In this document: positions 37,721 through 47,401 of the stretch, piece by piece
How positions within the stretch are numbered: position 1 is the first letter of the stretch
Layout of the letters: every line of letters starts with the position of its first letter
NCBI GenBank assembly: GCA_016708105.1
Contig: JADJGJ010000002.1
Location: forward strand, 62,001 to 126,000
Origin: Crocinitomicaceae bacterium
Lineage (GTDB): Bacteria > Bacteroidota > Bacteroidia > Flavobacteriales_D > Crocinitomicaceae
Reading direction: 5' to 3'
Length of the DNA stretch: 64,000 nt
The notes under the pieces: generated by a model
What the model saw: only the letters and a program-made list of their open reading frames with translations
The model's database searches: none
What the model was told of the DNA's origin: nothing
Program-made: the position numbers and the translations under genes

Positions 37721-40111
37721 ATGAAAAATTACATCTTACTTCTTTCTCTTGTGTTGAGTGCAAGTGTATTCAGTCAGGGAAAAAAGACAGGATTGCAGGG
37801 CGTTGTAACGGATGAGGCAGGAAACGCTGTTCCTTATGCAACTATCTTATTATACACACTCCTTGATTCTACATTGAAAGATGGTGCATCAACCAATGAT
37901 TCTGGTCAATTTATCTTGTATACATCACCCGGGAATTATTATCTGAAGGTTCGCTTTTTATCATTTGAAGAACAAACTATTTCAACTATTTTGATTGATG
38001 ATGGGATGATTGTTTTAGATACAATTTCTCTGAAAACAAAATCAGAAATGTTGGATGTTGTTGACGTCACCGTGGAGAAACCTCAAATGGAACTGAAATT
38101 GGACAAACGTGTTTTCAACATTCAACAAGACTTGTCTAACGTTGGGTTGAACGCATCAGAAATTTTAGATAATATTCCGTCCATTTCGGTAGATGCTGAA
38201 GGAAACGTAACGTTAAGAGGCAGTCAAAACGTGCGCATTCTCATAAACGGAAAACCAAGTGCTTTGTTGGGTTTAAATAATGCTGATGCGTTAAGGCAAA
38301 TTAATGGAAGCATGATTGAACGTGTTGAGGTGATCACTAATCCATCTGCGCGATATGATGCCGAAGGCGAGGTGGGTATAATTAATATCATTCTTAAAGA
38401 AGAATTGAACCGCGGATTTAACGGAAGTTTCAATGCACGGGTGGCTTATCCTTTTCAATACGGAGCCGGTTTTAATGTGAACTTTCGCACTAAAAAAGTC
38501 AATTATTTTTTAGGCTATGGCTTTGGCAGGCAGCGTTCACCCGGAATGGGATATACGTACCAACGGTTTGATAGTCCGGATACCGCTTATTTGTATAGGT
38601 CAGAAAGTGAACATGAGCGAGGTGGATTTAATCACAATATAAATGCTGGTGTAGATTTTAATTTTACAAAAAAAATTTCGCTGACGCTGAGTTCATCTAT
38701 GCAGTTCTCAAATGGTGATAACTGGAGTAGTATTGTGTATGAAGATTTAGATTCGGCAGAACAATTAATTAATTCAGTGACACGAGATGAAGTTGAAACA
38801 GACTACGGAAACTCTTTGGACATCAATTTGAATTTCAGAAAAACCTTTGATCAAAAGGAGCGCCTTTGGACTGTTGATGTTCGCAAAGGATATACGCTGG
38901 ATAATGAGCAAAGCTTGTTAACAGAATTAACTAATGATGTGCTGTTGATTCCAATTTTTCAACGCACAACAAATAATGAGAATGAAAGCAACTGGCTTTT
39001 TCAAACGGATTATGTGTACCCGTTTGGTGAAGAGGGGAAATTTGAAATAGGGGCAAAGGTTAATCTGCGCAGTTTGTATAGTGATTATTTATTGGAAGAT
39101 AGTGTGAGCGGAGATTGGCAAACCAATGATTTGTTTAATAATCAATTGAATTATATAGAAAATATTTACGCTGCCTACATCATGGCAGGCAACAAGTATA
39201 AAAAGTTTAGCGTTCAGCTTGGATTAAGAGCAGAATACAGCAACATAACTACAAAATTAGTTGTAACGGACACAACGAATCAACGCCGCTATTTACGGTT
39301 GTTTCCAAGTGTTCATGTATCTTACGAACTAAAGAAGAACAATTATTTGCAAGTAAGTTATTCAAGACGTATTAGCAGACCACGATATTGGTGGCTTACT
39401 CCTTTTTATACCTTCAGAGATTCAAGAAATTTTGAAAGTGGAAATCCAAATATCAATCCTGAATATGCGGGCTCATACGAATTGGGTCATCTTAAATATT
39501 GGAAAAAGGGGTCCATGCTCACTTCATTATATTACCGGCACACGGTAGATGTAATGGATCGAATATTGTTAACCGATTCAACCGGACTGACCTATAGAAC
39601 ACCCGTAAATCTTGGTAATAGAGATGCGTTTGGTGTAGAGATTTCAGGCTCATACGAAATGTATAAATGGTGGAATATTAGCGGCAGTCTAAACCTATAT
39701 CGTGCAATTTCAGAAGGCACATACAATGAAGTGCTATATACAAACGACGTGTACGCCTGGTCAGGCAAGGCAAGTTCAAAATTCAATATCAATCGTAAAA
39801 TTTCTATTCAAACATCGTTTACTTATGAGTCGCCTCAATCAACAAATCAAGGATCAGCAAAAGCTCAATATTTTTGGGATGCATCGGGGTCATTAGATAT
39901 TTTAAAAGGTAATGGCACCTTGTCACTCAACGCCAGAGATATTTTAAACTCAAGAAAGCGAAGAAACACGGTAGAATCAGAATATTTCTATTCTTACAGC
40001 GAGTTCCAGTGGAGATCAAGACAAATCACCCTGAATTTTGTTTACCGCATCAATCAGAAAAAAGGAAAAAATGAGCGCCCTGATTTTGGTGATGGCGGTG
40101 ATGGGATGTAA
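37721..40111 (+). CDS. TonB-dependent receptor-like outer-membrane beta-barrel protein
   Basis: This 796-residue protein has a signal peptide to about residue 19 (SASVFSQ). A carboxypeptidase-regulatory-like domain is at 22-110 (GVVTDEAGNAVPYATI, DSGQFILYTSPGNYYLKVRF). A plug domain lies at about 120-230 (VTLRGSQNVRILINGKPSAL, IINIILKE), then a barrel to the end with many aromatic strands. This is the layout of the OMP_b-brl_3 branch of TonB-dependent receptors. The C-terminus is an atypical charged/Gly tail (ERPDFGDGGDGM) rather than a terminal aromatic strand. The substrate is unknown, and no SusD partner is next to it. Confidence 0.9.
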   Translation: MKNYILLLSLVLSASVFSQGKKTGLQGVVTDEAGNAVPYATILLYTLLDSTLKDGASTNDSGQFILYTSPGNYYLKVRFLSFEEQTISTILIDDGMIVLDTISLKTKSEMLDVVDVTVEKPQMELKLDKRVFNIQQDLSNVGLNASEILDNIPSISVDAEGNVTLRGSQNVRILINGKPSALLGLNNADALRQINGSMIERVEVITNPSARYDAEGEVGIINIILKEELNRGFNGSFNARVAYPFQYGAGFNVNFRTKKVNYFLGYGFGRQRSPGMGYTYQRFDSPDTAYLYRSESEHERGGFNHNINAGVDFNFTKKISLTLSSSMQFSNGDNWSSIVYEDLDSAEQLINSVTRDEVETDYGNSLDINLNFRKTFDQKERLWTVDVRKGYTLDNEQSLLTELTNDVLLIPIFQRTTNNENESNWLFQTDYVYPFGEEGKFEIGAKVNLRSLYSDYLLEDSVSGDWQTNDLFNNQLNYIENIYAAYIMAGNKYKKFSVQLGLRAEYSNITTKLVVTDTTNQRRYLRLFPSVHVSYELKKNNYLQVSYSRRISRPRYWWLTPFYTFRDSRNFESGNPNINPEYAGSYELGHLKYWKKGSMLTSLYYRHTVDVMDRILLTDSTGLTYRTPVNLGNRDAFGVEISGSYEMYKWWNISGSLNLYRAISEGTYNEVLYTNDVYAWSGKASSKFNINRKISIQTSFTYESPQSTNQGSAKAQYFWDASGSLDILKGNGTLSLNARDILNSRKRRNTVESEYFYSYSEFQWRSRQITLNFVYRINQKKGKNERPDFGDGGDGM

Positions 40112-40434
40112 TCAGCACACACAATTGCAAGCAAACAAAAAGAACTACCGCTATTTCACATTCCGCAACAACGAACCAGATAGTTTGGTTTAATTTCCTG
40201 TAGCTTGCAGCGAAAACGATGATGTAATCCGCCGGCGCCGACATTCGGCTCATGTTCAAATCCCGCTGGCGTGAGCATCCTGCTCGTGTCCCACTACCCC
40301 CAAAATATTTCTATGCCTTGTTTTACCTCCATCACTCAATCTATATTTAAGTAATTTTGAAACTCATCAAGTATGAAATATTCACTCGTACCAAACAAAA
40401 ACATCACTGAACCGTTAAATTAAAAAACATCCCT
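40112..40434. other. Gene-free stretch of 323 bases with one REP-like repeat
   Basis: It contains REP-like copy 4 (40264-40293) and a possible -7 element TAATTTTG at 40352-40359 that could serve the glutathione peroxidase gene 75 bases on. Nothing else is recognisable. Confidence 0.5.
40264..40293 (+). repeat. REP-like imperfect palindrome, copy 4 of 4
   Basis: It reads GCTGGCGTGAGCATCCTGCT then CGTGTCCCAC, and is the most diverged copy at its 3' edge. Confidence 0.75.
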
Positions 40435-40968
40435 ATGAAAGCAATGTACAATACCATATTTATTCTTTTAATTCTATTTTCTTCCATGACAACAACTGCA
40501 CAAACCAGCATACATGATTTTTCATTCACTACCATTGATGGAGAGGTAAAATCATTCGCAGATTTTAAAGGCAAAAAAATTCTGATTGTGAACACAGCCA
40601 GTGAATGTGGTTTTACCCCACAATATGAAGATTTGGAAAAGTTGTATGTCAAATACAAAGACAAAGTTGAAATCATTGGTTTTCCTGCTAACAATTTTGG
40701 TGGGCAAGAACCGGGGAGTAATGGGGAGATTGCCGAGTTTTGTAAAAAAAATTACGGCGTAAGCTTTATTATGGCTGAAAAAGTATCAGTTGACGGAGAT
40801 GATATTCATCCACTATTTAAATGGCTTACTGAACAGCCAAACAGTTCTTTCACAGGTGCTATTAAATGGAACTTTGAAAAATTTCTGCTTGATGAAAACG
40901 GAACCTTGCTTGCTCGTTTCAGAAGCACCGTAAAACCGGGAGACAAGAAAATTATTAAATTGCTATAG
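40435..40968 (+). CDS. Exported glutathione/thioredoxin peroxidase
   Basis: This 177-residue protein has an N-terminal signal peptide of about 23 residues (LILFSSMTTTAQ), so it should act in the periplasm. The GPx tetrad is visible: the peroxidatic Cys58 in NTASECGFTPQY, Gln91 in NNFGGQEPG, and Trp/Asn in GAIKWNFEKFL. Cys replaces selenocysteine. A second Cys in the EFCKKNYG region is the likely resolving residue, which would favour thioredoxin over glutathione as donor (inference). It is probably a peroxide defence enzyme. The start could also be the second Met, three codons in. Confidence 0.93.
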   Translation: MKAMYNTIFILLILFSSMTTTAQTSIHDFSFTTIDGEVKSFADFKGKKILIVNTASECGFTPQYEDLEKLYVKYKDKVEIIGFPANNFGGQEPGSNGEIAEFCKKNYGVSFIMAEKVSVDGDDIHPLFKWLTEQPNSSFTGAIKWNFEKFLLDENGTLLARFRSTVKPGDKKIIKLL

Positions 40969-41278
40969 GTCTATTTAAGGTGTTCTAGTAACTAAACTCG
41001 CATTTAAGAAAGAGCGTAAAACCTCAACAATCGGATTTTATTTGAAATGATTCAAGTATGCTTAGGTTCCAAGTCGAGCCGAAAGCACGTAAAAATTTTT
41101 AATCTACTATCTCAGAGATTTTCTCAGGGTTCGGTTGCTTAATTTCTTAAGAAAATCAACTGCACTTATTTGCAAATCAATGCAGTGATTCATTTTACCT
41201 TGTATTTTATTACTAAATTCAGGTCTTTAAATCACTTTTTTGGTAAATTTGCCGCCTCTTATTTTAATTATCTGAAAG
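40969..41278. other. Gene-free stretch of 310 bases
   Basis: I see only a candidate -7 element at 41244-41251 close to etfB. No repeat or RNA gene is recognisable. Confidence 0.5.
41244..41251 (+). promoter_or_regulatory. Bacteroidota -7 element for etfBA operon
   Basis: TAAATTTG, an exact TAnnTTTG match, lies 27 bases before the etfB ATG. The -33 TTG is not conserved at 19 bases. Confidence 0.5.
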
Positions 41279-42019
41279 ATGAAATTCTTAGTTTGTATTT
41301 CAAAAGCTCCGGACACCACAACAAAAATTGAATTTGCTGACAACAATACCAAATTCAATGAGGCCGGAGTTCAGTATATTGTCAACCCCTATGACGAATG
41401 GTATGCCTTGGTGCGTGCCCTTGAGTTAAAAGAAACTTTAGGCGGTACAGTTACTACAATCACCGTGGGTGGTGCTGATGATGAACCTGTGATTAGAAAA
41501 GCCCTTGCCATTGGCGCAGATGATGCGGTGAGAATTAATGGATCTGCAAACGATGCTTACGCTATTGCATTTCAAATTGCCGATTACGCAAAAAAAGGTG
41601 AATTTGATATCGTTTTCACCGGGAAAGAAACAATCAATTACAACGGCTCTCAAGTTGGTGGCATGATTGCAGAATTGATGAATTTACCCTATATCTCATT
41701 GGCAACAAAACTGGAATTAGCGGGTAATACAGCAACTATTCATAAAGAGATGACCGGTGGTGTTGAGGTAGTTTCACTGAACACGCCATTTGTAATAAGT
41801 GCAGCAAAAGGAATGGCTGAGCAACGCATACCAAACATGCGCGGTATTATGGCTGCTCGCACAAAACCGCTGCAGGTAATTGAACCGGTTGCTTGTGATG
41901 AATTGGTTACGTTTGTTTCATACGAATTGCCTAAAGCAAAATCTGCTTGCAAAATAATCAGTGCTGATAATATGGCTGAATTAGTGAACCTGTTACACAC
42001 GGAGGCAAAAGTTATTTAA
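41279..42019 (+). CDS. etfB: Electron transfer flavoprotein beta subunit
   Basis: This 246-residue protein opens MKFLVCISKAPDTTTKIEF, as ETF-beta proteins do. NPYDEWYALVRALELKE and GKETINYNGSQVGGMIAELM match its AMP-binding core. With EtfA it forms a heterodimeric flavoprotein that passes electrons from acyl-CoA dehydrogenases to the quinone pool. It is the first gene of etfB-etfA; etfA follows after 27 bases. Confidence 0.96.
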   Translation: MKFLVCISKAPDTTTKIEFADNNTKFNEAGVQYIVNPYDEWYALVRALELKETLGGTVTTITVGGADDEPVIRKALAIGADDAVRINGSANDAYAIAFQIADYAKKGEFDIVFTGKETINYNGSQVGGMIAELMNLPYISLATKLELAGNTATIHKEMTGGVEVVSLNTPFVISAAKGMAEQRIPNMRGIMAARTKPLQVIEPVACDELVTFVSYELPKAKSACKIISADNMAELVNLLHTEAKVI

Positions 42020-42046
42020 TAAAAAATCTTTCAGAAAAAAATATTT

Positions 42047-42988
42047 ATGTCAGTATTAGTTTATATAGATACCCTGAGCGGACACATTTCAAAAAGCGTT
42101 AACGAGGCAGTTTACTATGGCAGCAAACTTGGCGCTGTAACTGTTCTTACAAACGGTTCAGTGGATGCTTCAGCTTTAGCAGAACTCGGAAAATTTGGTG
42201 CCGCAAAAGTATTAGTACATCGTGGGTTAAACACCAATGATGCAGTACAACTTACACGCTTGGTAGCTGAGGCAGTGAAAGCAAGTGGTGCAACTAAAAT
42301 TGTTTTTTCACTTGATTTAACCGGTCGTGCAGTGGCGCCAAGAATAGCAGCGCACTTGAAAGCAGGTTTAGTTTCAGGAGCAATCTCTTTGCCTGATGCA
42401 AGTGGAGTTTACAAAGTGAATGTGTTCTCAGGAAAAGCATTTGGATGTGTAAAAGTAAACTCAGCCATCACTGTTATCAATCTAACTCCAAATTCAATTT
42501 CAGTTGAAACCGGAAGCGGAACAGCCGCCGTTGAAGATTTTTCAGCAGATTGCGGAGCAGCATCTTACACCGTTAAATCAGTAGAAAAACAGGAAGGAGA
42601 TATTTTATTACCTGAGGCAGAGTTGGTTGTTTCAGCCGGCCGCGGATTAAAAGGACCTGAAAATTGGGGCATGGTTGAAGATCTTGCAAAATCACTTGGC
42701 GCTGCTACTGCATGTTCGCGCCCGGTGGCTGATATTGGTTGGAGACCTCACCATGAACACGTGGGACAAACCGGTCTTGCTATTCGTCCTAATTTATACA
42801 TTGCTGCCGGTATCAGCGGAGCTATTCAGCACCTTGCCGGAGTGAATGGAAGCAAAGTAATTGTTGTAATCAATACTGACCCTGAAGCGCCATTTTTCAA
42901 AGCAGCAGACTATGGGGTTGTGGGTGATGCTTTTGATGTTTTGCCTAAATTAACTGCAGAAATAAAAAAACTGAAAGCTCAGAACTAA
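42047..42988 (+). CDS. etfA: Electron transfer flavoprotein alpha subunit
   Basis: This 313-residue partner of EtfB has an N-terminal ETF domain followed by the C-terminal FAD-binding domain. FAD contacts are in SAGRGLKGPENW, HEHVGQTGLAIRPNLYIAAG and SGAIQHLAGVNGSK, with INTDPEAPFFKAADYGVVGD near the end. Length and motif order are normal. The adjacent DUF151 gene starts 32 bases later on the same strand and may be co-transcribed. Confidence 0.96.
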   Translation: MSVLVYIDTLSGHISKSVNEAVYYGSKLGAVTVLTNGSVDASALAELGKFGAAKVLVHRGLNTNDAVQLTRLVAEAVKASGATKIVFSLDLTGRAVAPRIAAHLKAGLVSGAISLPDASGVYKVNVFSGKAFGCVKVNSAITVINLTPNSISVETGSGTAAVEDFSADCGAASYTVKSVEKQEGDILLPEAELVVSAGRGLKGPENWGMVEDLAKSLGAATACSRPVADIGWRPHHEHVGQTGLAIRPNLYIAAGISGAIQHLAGVNGSKVIVVINTDPEAPFFKAADYGVVGDAFDVLPKLTAEIKKLKAQN

Positions 42989-43020
42989 TTAAGGCGCCGG
43001 AACAGGGGAAGCATTGTCAG

Positions 43021-43614
43021 ATGGAAAAAATTGAATTAAAAATAGTCGGGCTTTCATACAGTCAAACGCAATCAGGTGCTTATGCGCTGGTATTGTCAGA
43101 GCGTGACGGAACACGCAGGTTGCCAATTATTATCGGTGGCTTTGAAGCGCAATCTATTGCTATTGAACTCGAGCGCATGAAACCTTCTCGTCCGCTGACT
43201 CATGACCTCTTCAAAACTTTTGCTGATTCTTTTAACATCAGTGTAAAAGAAATCATCATTTATAATTTGATTGAAGGTGTTTTTTATTCTAAGATAATCT
43301 GTGAACAGGCAGGTGATGTGATTGAAATTGATGCACGCACTTCTGATGCAATTGCTATTGGTTTGCGCTGCGGAAGTCCTGTTTATACATACGAACATAT
43401 ACTGAGTTCAGCCGGTATTCAATTAGAAGATGAATTGGCAATTGAACAAGAAGCCCCTGCAGAGAAAACCGGAACAGAAGAACCGATGAAAAAAGGAACT
43501 GAGCTGAGTTCTCTTACTGATGCAGAATTGGAAAACATGCTCAAAGAAGCGTTGGATACAGAAGATTATGAGCGCGCTTCAAAAATCCGCGACGAGATTA
43601 AAAAAAGAAACTGA
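43021..43614 (+). CDS. Bifunctional nuclease family (DUF151) protein with UVR motif
   Basis: This is a 197-residue soluble protein. Residues 1-130 are a BFN/DUF151 domain (LPIIIGGFEAQSIAIELE, SRPLTHDLFKTFAD, IDARTSDAIAIGLR). A Glu/Pro-rich linker leads to a UvrB/UvrC-like motif at about 165-197 (LENMLKEALDTEDYERASKI). DUF151 proteins were named for a plant enzyme that cuts RNA and DNA; bacterial roles are unclear. The UVR tail is the common form in Bacteroidota. It lies between etfA and a transporter gene, with a terminator hairpin right after the stop. Confidence 0.92.
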   Translation: MEKIELKIVGLSYSQTQSGAYALVLSERDGTRRLPIIIGGFEAQSIAIELERMKPSRPLTHDLFKTFADSFNISVKEIIIYNLIEGVFYSKIICEQAGDVIEIDARTSDAIAIGLRCGSPVYTYEHILSSAGIQLEDELAIEQEAPAEKTGTEEPMKKGTELSSLTDAELENMLKEALDTEDYERASKIRDEIKKRN

Positions 43615-43615
43615 T

Positions 43616-43641
43616 CAGGCTACAAGGCCTGTTTATTTTTT
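43616..43641 (+). terminator. Weak intrinsic terminator after DUF151 gene
   Basis: A 5-bp stem (CAGGC/GCCTG, loop TACAAG, 43616-43631) is followed by TTTATTTTTT. It may only attenuate, since the next gene starts 9 bases further on. Confidence 0.55.
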
Positions 43642-43649
43642 AGAAGATC

Positions 43650-44900
43650 ATGAATATCAAACAGCGCCTTATCATTTTAAGTTTTCTTCAATTTTTTATT
43701 TGGGGCGCATGGCTTATAACCATAGCTAATTATTGGTTTGCCACCAAAAAATGGGGTGGAGCTGAGTTTGGTGCTATCTTCTCAACGCTAGGTATTTCAT
43801 CCATTGTTATGCCTGCAATTACCGGTATTATTGCTGATCGCTGGGTGAACGCTGAAAAATTGTTCGGTGTGCTGCACATACTTTCAGGTATTGTCATTGT
43901 TTGCATTCCGCAAGTACAAAACCCTGACACTTTTTTCTGGGTGATGTTGTTGGCAATGCTTTTCTATATGCCCACTATTGCTTTATCTAATTCAGTTGCT
44001 TATCACGTGCTGAAAAATGAAAAGCAAGATGTCATTAAAGTTTTTCCTCCTATCCGTGTGTGGGGCACCATTGGTTTCATTGCGGCTATGTGGGTGACAA
44101 ATCTTTCCGGCAGTAAAGCAAGTGAAATGCAATTTTATATTTCAGCAGCTGCATCTTTTCTTTTGGGCATGTATTCATTCACTATTCCAGCATGCAAACC
44201 AACTAAAAGTGCTGAGAAAAAATCCATAGCTGAGACACTTGGATTAAATGCATTTGGTTTATTTAAAAACCCGCGTATGGCTATGTTTTTTGTATTTGCC
44301 ATGTTGCTGGGGGCTGCGCTGCAACTCACTAATATGTATGGTGATCGGTATGTAGATAATTTTAAAGAATTCCCGCAGTACGCTGATTCGTTTGTGGTGA
44401 AATATTCAACTATTGTCATGTCGCTTTCACAAATTTCTGAAACTCTTTTCATACTTGCCATTCCGTTTTTTCTGAAAAGATTTGGAATAAAAAAAGTCAT
44501 GCTGTTCAGTATGATTGCCTGGGTATTGCGTTTTGGTTTGCTTGCTTTCGGAAATCCGGCTGAAGGTGTTTGGATGATTTTACTTTCATGCATTGTCTAC
44601 GGTATGGCATTTGACTTTTTCAATATCTCAGGTTCGTTATATGTAGAGACACAAACCGATTCTAAAATTCGTTCAAGCGCACAAGGATTATTTATGATGA
44701 TGGTGAACGGATTTGGCGCTGTAATTGGCAGCGTAACGAGCGGATATCTCATAGAAAAATTCTTTTTACTTGAAGACGGAACGTTTAATTGGCAACCAAT
44801 TTGGCTCTGCTTTGCGGCCTATGCTGCAGTTGTTGCTATTCTCTTTGCTTTCCTTTTTAGGCATCAACACGCTGGTTTTGATTTTGAGGTGAAGCATTGA
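43650..44900 (+). CDS. Nucleoside permease-type MFS transporter
   Basis: This 416-residue protein has 12 hydrophobic segments. The sequence MNIKQRLIILSFLQFFIWGA with WLITIANYWF, and later VFPPIRVWGTIGFIAAMWV, are characteristic of the NupG/XapB nucleoside:H+ symporter branch of the major facilitator superfamily. It would import nucleosides at the inner membrane. It lies 35 bases after the DUF151 gene, separated by a weak terminator. Confidence 0.88.
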   Translation: MNIKQRLIILSFLQFFIWGAWLITIANYWFATKKWGGAEFGAIFSTLGISSIVMPAITGIIADRWVNAEKLFGVLHILSGIVIVCIPQVQNPDTFFWVMLLAMLFYMPTIALSNSVAYHVLKNEKQDVIKVFPPIRVWGTIGFIAAMWVTNLSGSKASEMQFYISAAASFLLGMYSFTIPACKPTKSAEKKSIAETLGLNAFGLFKNPRMAMFFVFAMLLGAALQLTNMYGDRYVDNFKEFPQYADSFVVKYSTIVMSLSQISETLFILAIPFFLKRFGIKKVMLFSMIAWVLRFGLLAFGNPAEGVWMILLSCIVYGMAFDFFNISGSLYVETQTDSKIRSSAQGLFMMMVNGFGAVIGSVTSGYLIEKFFLLEDGTFNWQPIWLCFAAYAAVVAILFAFLFRHQHAGFDFEVKH

Positions 44901-45047
44901 ATTGGTAACCTTATTCTGGGTTTTTCTATTCGCTTATCAAAAAAACATTCTCCCTATATCTCTGCAATTGATTAACTTAGCCGGAGGTTTGCTAATTTAT
45001 TTGGTTCAGGATTATAGTTGATAAATCTTCACCTTACCTCACGTTTA

Positions 45048-45078
45048 CATCCTTCTCTCTTGAAGGACCGAGGATGGG
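45048..45078 (-). repeat. Solo copy of the leuS-element terminal palindrome
   Basis: The plus strand reads CATCCTTCTCTCTTGAAGGA then CCGAGGATGGG. Its reverse complement matches the leuS-insert terminus (CCCATCCTCGGTCC at one edge, AAGGATG at the other), with a different hairpin loop between. It lies in the leader of the next gene. Confidence 0.8.
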
Positions 45079-45125
45079 ATAAAGGAGTGTTAACCCCTGC
45101 ACAATTTCTAAATTCATTTGATTCT

Positions 45126-47387
45126 ATGAAGTACTGCACAAAATTGATTATTTGCCATTTTCGTCTAACTGCACTTGTTCTGCTGGCTTCTTGCTTATTT
45201 GCCTTGAATAGCCATGCACAGCGTGATACATCTACAGTGAATACGTTGTTGGGTAGGGCAGAATATTATAGATTAGATAATACGGATTCGTTATACTATT
45301 TTGCGCAAAAAGCACTTCATCTTTCTAATCAGTTAGACTATGCTTATGGTCAGGCAAAGGCATATTACTATCTCTCATTTGCTGAAAGTAATCGGGCTTC
45401 ATTTACGTTGTGTGTTGCATATTGTGATTCCGGAATCACGGTATGTGATCAACATCATTTTGCGCAAATTAAAGCTGATTTGCTCAACATGAAGGGCATT
45501 GTTTTTTCTGATATGGGTGATTTTGATAAATCCATTGAATTATATCTTGAAGGAAAAAAATCTGCTGAAGAATCAAACTATGAGCGTGGAATCAATATTG
45601 CCCACACCAATATTGGCGTGAGTTATTATATGAAAGGTGATCTTGAAAAATCATTGCAATACTTTCAAATGTCGCGTGATTATTTTGACCATGCCGGTGA
45701 CACCACCAATTACATTGTTTTGCAAACCAACATTGCTTCAATTTACACTGAAATGGGACAATATGAATTGGGGTATGAAGTGCTGGAAGAGGCAAAAAAA
45801 TATTGTGAAGACATACCCGGTCAGCAAATGGTATTCACTGAATTGATATCACAAGAGGCTGTCATAGCTGACAAAAGTGGAAATACCAAATTAGCACTTG
45901 ACACCTATAAAAGGGTGATTGAACTTAAAAAAGATATTGGTGATTGGCGTGGTATTGCACGCATGTATAACAACATGGCCGATATTTATTTTTCTCAAAA
46001 AAATTACGCGCAAGCCATTCCATTGGGGCAACGTGCGCTTGAGATTGTTGATTCGCTTGGATACCCTTATGACCTGATGGAGTTTTCAAAAAACATTGCT
46101 ACTTTTTTATCAGAAGAGGGAAAATATATGCAAGCACTTGAATATGCCCTTACAGCTAAAGAGGCGAGTATTGAAACCGGTGCAACGGATGTTGAAATGG
46201 CAACCAATTTGATTCTGGCTGAAATTTTTAATGGTTTGGGTGATTATAAAAAATCAACAGACATATTGTTTGAATATCTTGACATGAAAGATTCTTCTGA
46301 TGCGGCAGAATCAGAGCGTGCCATGGAAGAGATGGCTGTGCTGCACCAATTAGACAAGCGAGAATTAGAGAACGCGCGCCTGCAAGATGTGAACGAAAAA
46401 AATCTTGCCTTACAACAATTGCAAGAGGAGCAACTGAAAAAAACCAGGGTGCAGATATGGTTTGTTTCTATTGGATTATTGCTTGTACTTGGGTTAATGA
46501 TTATCTCTTTCAGGGCTTATCAGAATAAAAAGAAAAGCAGCGCATTAATTGCATCACAAAAAGAAGAAGTAGAACGGCAAAAAACTGAAATTGAAAAACA
46601 ACATGAAATTTTAGAAGAGGTTCACCGTGAAGTGAAAGATAGTATCCGTTATGCTCAGCGTATTCAAGCGGCTATTTTGCCTCCTGAAAAAAACATCAAT
46701 GAAGTGTTTGGTCAAAATTTTATTCTCTATCAACCCAAAGATATTGTTGCCGGTGATTTTTATTGGATGCAAACAAAGGGTGATATCGTTTTTCTGGCTG
46801 TGGCAGATTGCACCGGACATGGTGTGCCTGGCGCAATGGTTAGCGTGGTGTGTAATAATGCGCTCAACAGGGCTGTGCGAGAGTATGGCTTAATTTCACC
46901 GGGTGAAATTCTTGATAAAACACGAGAATTGGTAATTGAAGAATTTGAGAAATCAGATGAAGATGTAAAAGACGGAATGGATATTTCTCTAATTGCTATG
47001 AATATAAAAAATGGCAATAAAAAAACAATTCAATGGGCAGGTGCAAATAATCCTTTATGGGTGGTGAAAGAGTGCGACAATTCACTGATTGAAGTGAAGC
47101 CGGATAAACAACCGATTGGAAAATTTGCCAATGCAAAACCATTTACAACGCAGCAAGTGGATTTAAACCCGGGTGATGTTTTATATATTTTTAGTGACGG
47201 CTTTGCTGATCAATTTGGTGGAGAGAAAGGAAAAAAATTTAAGTCAGCTACCCTAAAAGATCTACTTAAATCTATTGCCAATAATCCACTGTCACAACAG
47301 AAAACGCAACTGGTGAATGCTTTTGAAAACTGGCGTTCAGGCTTTGAACAAATTGATGATGTATGCGTGATTGGCGTGAGAGTTTAG
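45126..47387 (+). CDS. TPR-SpoIIE membrane phosphatase
   Basis: This is a 753-residue sensor phosphatase starting MKYCTKLI. An open frame extends 36 codons further upstream but only through a palindromic repeat, so the shorter start with its own signal peptide (LASCLFALNSHAQ) is preferred. TPRs fill about residues 30-400, followed by a TM helix near 440-462 (WFVSIGLLLVLGLMIISF), a coiled coil, and a SpoIIE/PP2C domain to the end: QPKDIVAGDFYWMQ, ADCTGHGVPGAMVSV, DGMDISL, FSDGFADQFGGEKG and IDDVCVIGVRV. The TPR domain is exported and presumably binds a periplasmic partner. Confidence 0.93.
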   Translation: MKYCTKLIICHFRLTALVLLASCLFALNSHAQRDTSTVNTLLGRAEYYRLDNTDSLYYFAQKALHLSNQLDYAYGQAKAYYYLSFAESNRASFTLCVAYCDSGITVCDQHHFAQIKADLLNMKGIVFSDMGDFDKSIELYLEGKKSAEESNYERGINIAHTNIGVSYYMKGDLEKSLQYFQMSRDYFDHAGDTTNYIVLQTNIASIYTEMGQYELGYEVLEEAKKYCEDIPGQQMVFTELISQEAVIADKSGNTKLALDTYKRVIELKKDIGDWRGIARMYNNMADIYFSQKNYAQAIPLGQRALEIVDSLGYPYDLMEFSKNIATFLSEEGKYMQALEYALTAKEASIETGATDVEMATNLILAEIFNGLGDYKKSTDILFEYLDMKDSSDAAESERAMEEMAVLHQLDKRELENARLQDVNEKNLALQQLQEEQLKKTRVQIWFVSIGLLLVLGLMIISFRAYQNKKKSSALIASQKEEVERQKTEIEKQHEILEEVHREVKDSIRYAQRIQAAILPPEKNINEVFGQNFILYQPKDIVAGDFYWMQTKGDIVFLAVADCTGHGVPGAMVSVVCNNALNRAVREYGLISPGEILDKTRELVIEEFEKSDEDVKDGMDISLIAMNIKNGNKKTIQWAGANNPLWVVKECDNSLIEVKPDKQPIGKFANAKPFTTQQVDLNPGDVLYIFSDGFADQFGGEKGKKFKSATLKDLLKSIANNPLSQQKTQLVNAFENWRSGFEQIDDVCVIGVRV

Positions 47388-47401
47388 TGCAGTAAATCTG
47401 C

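Noticed and set aside
45018..45125. Extended N-terminus of the TPR-SpoIIE protein
   Set aside because: The extension translates through a palindromic repeat; the internal Met at 45126 begins a proper signal peptide.
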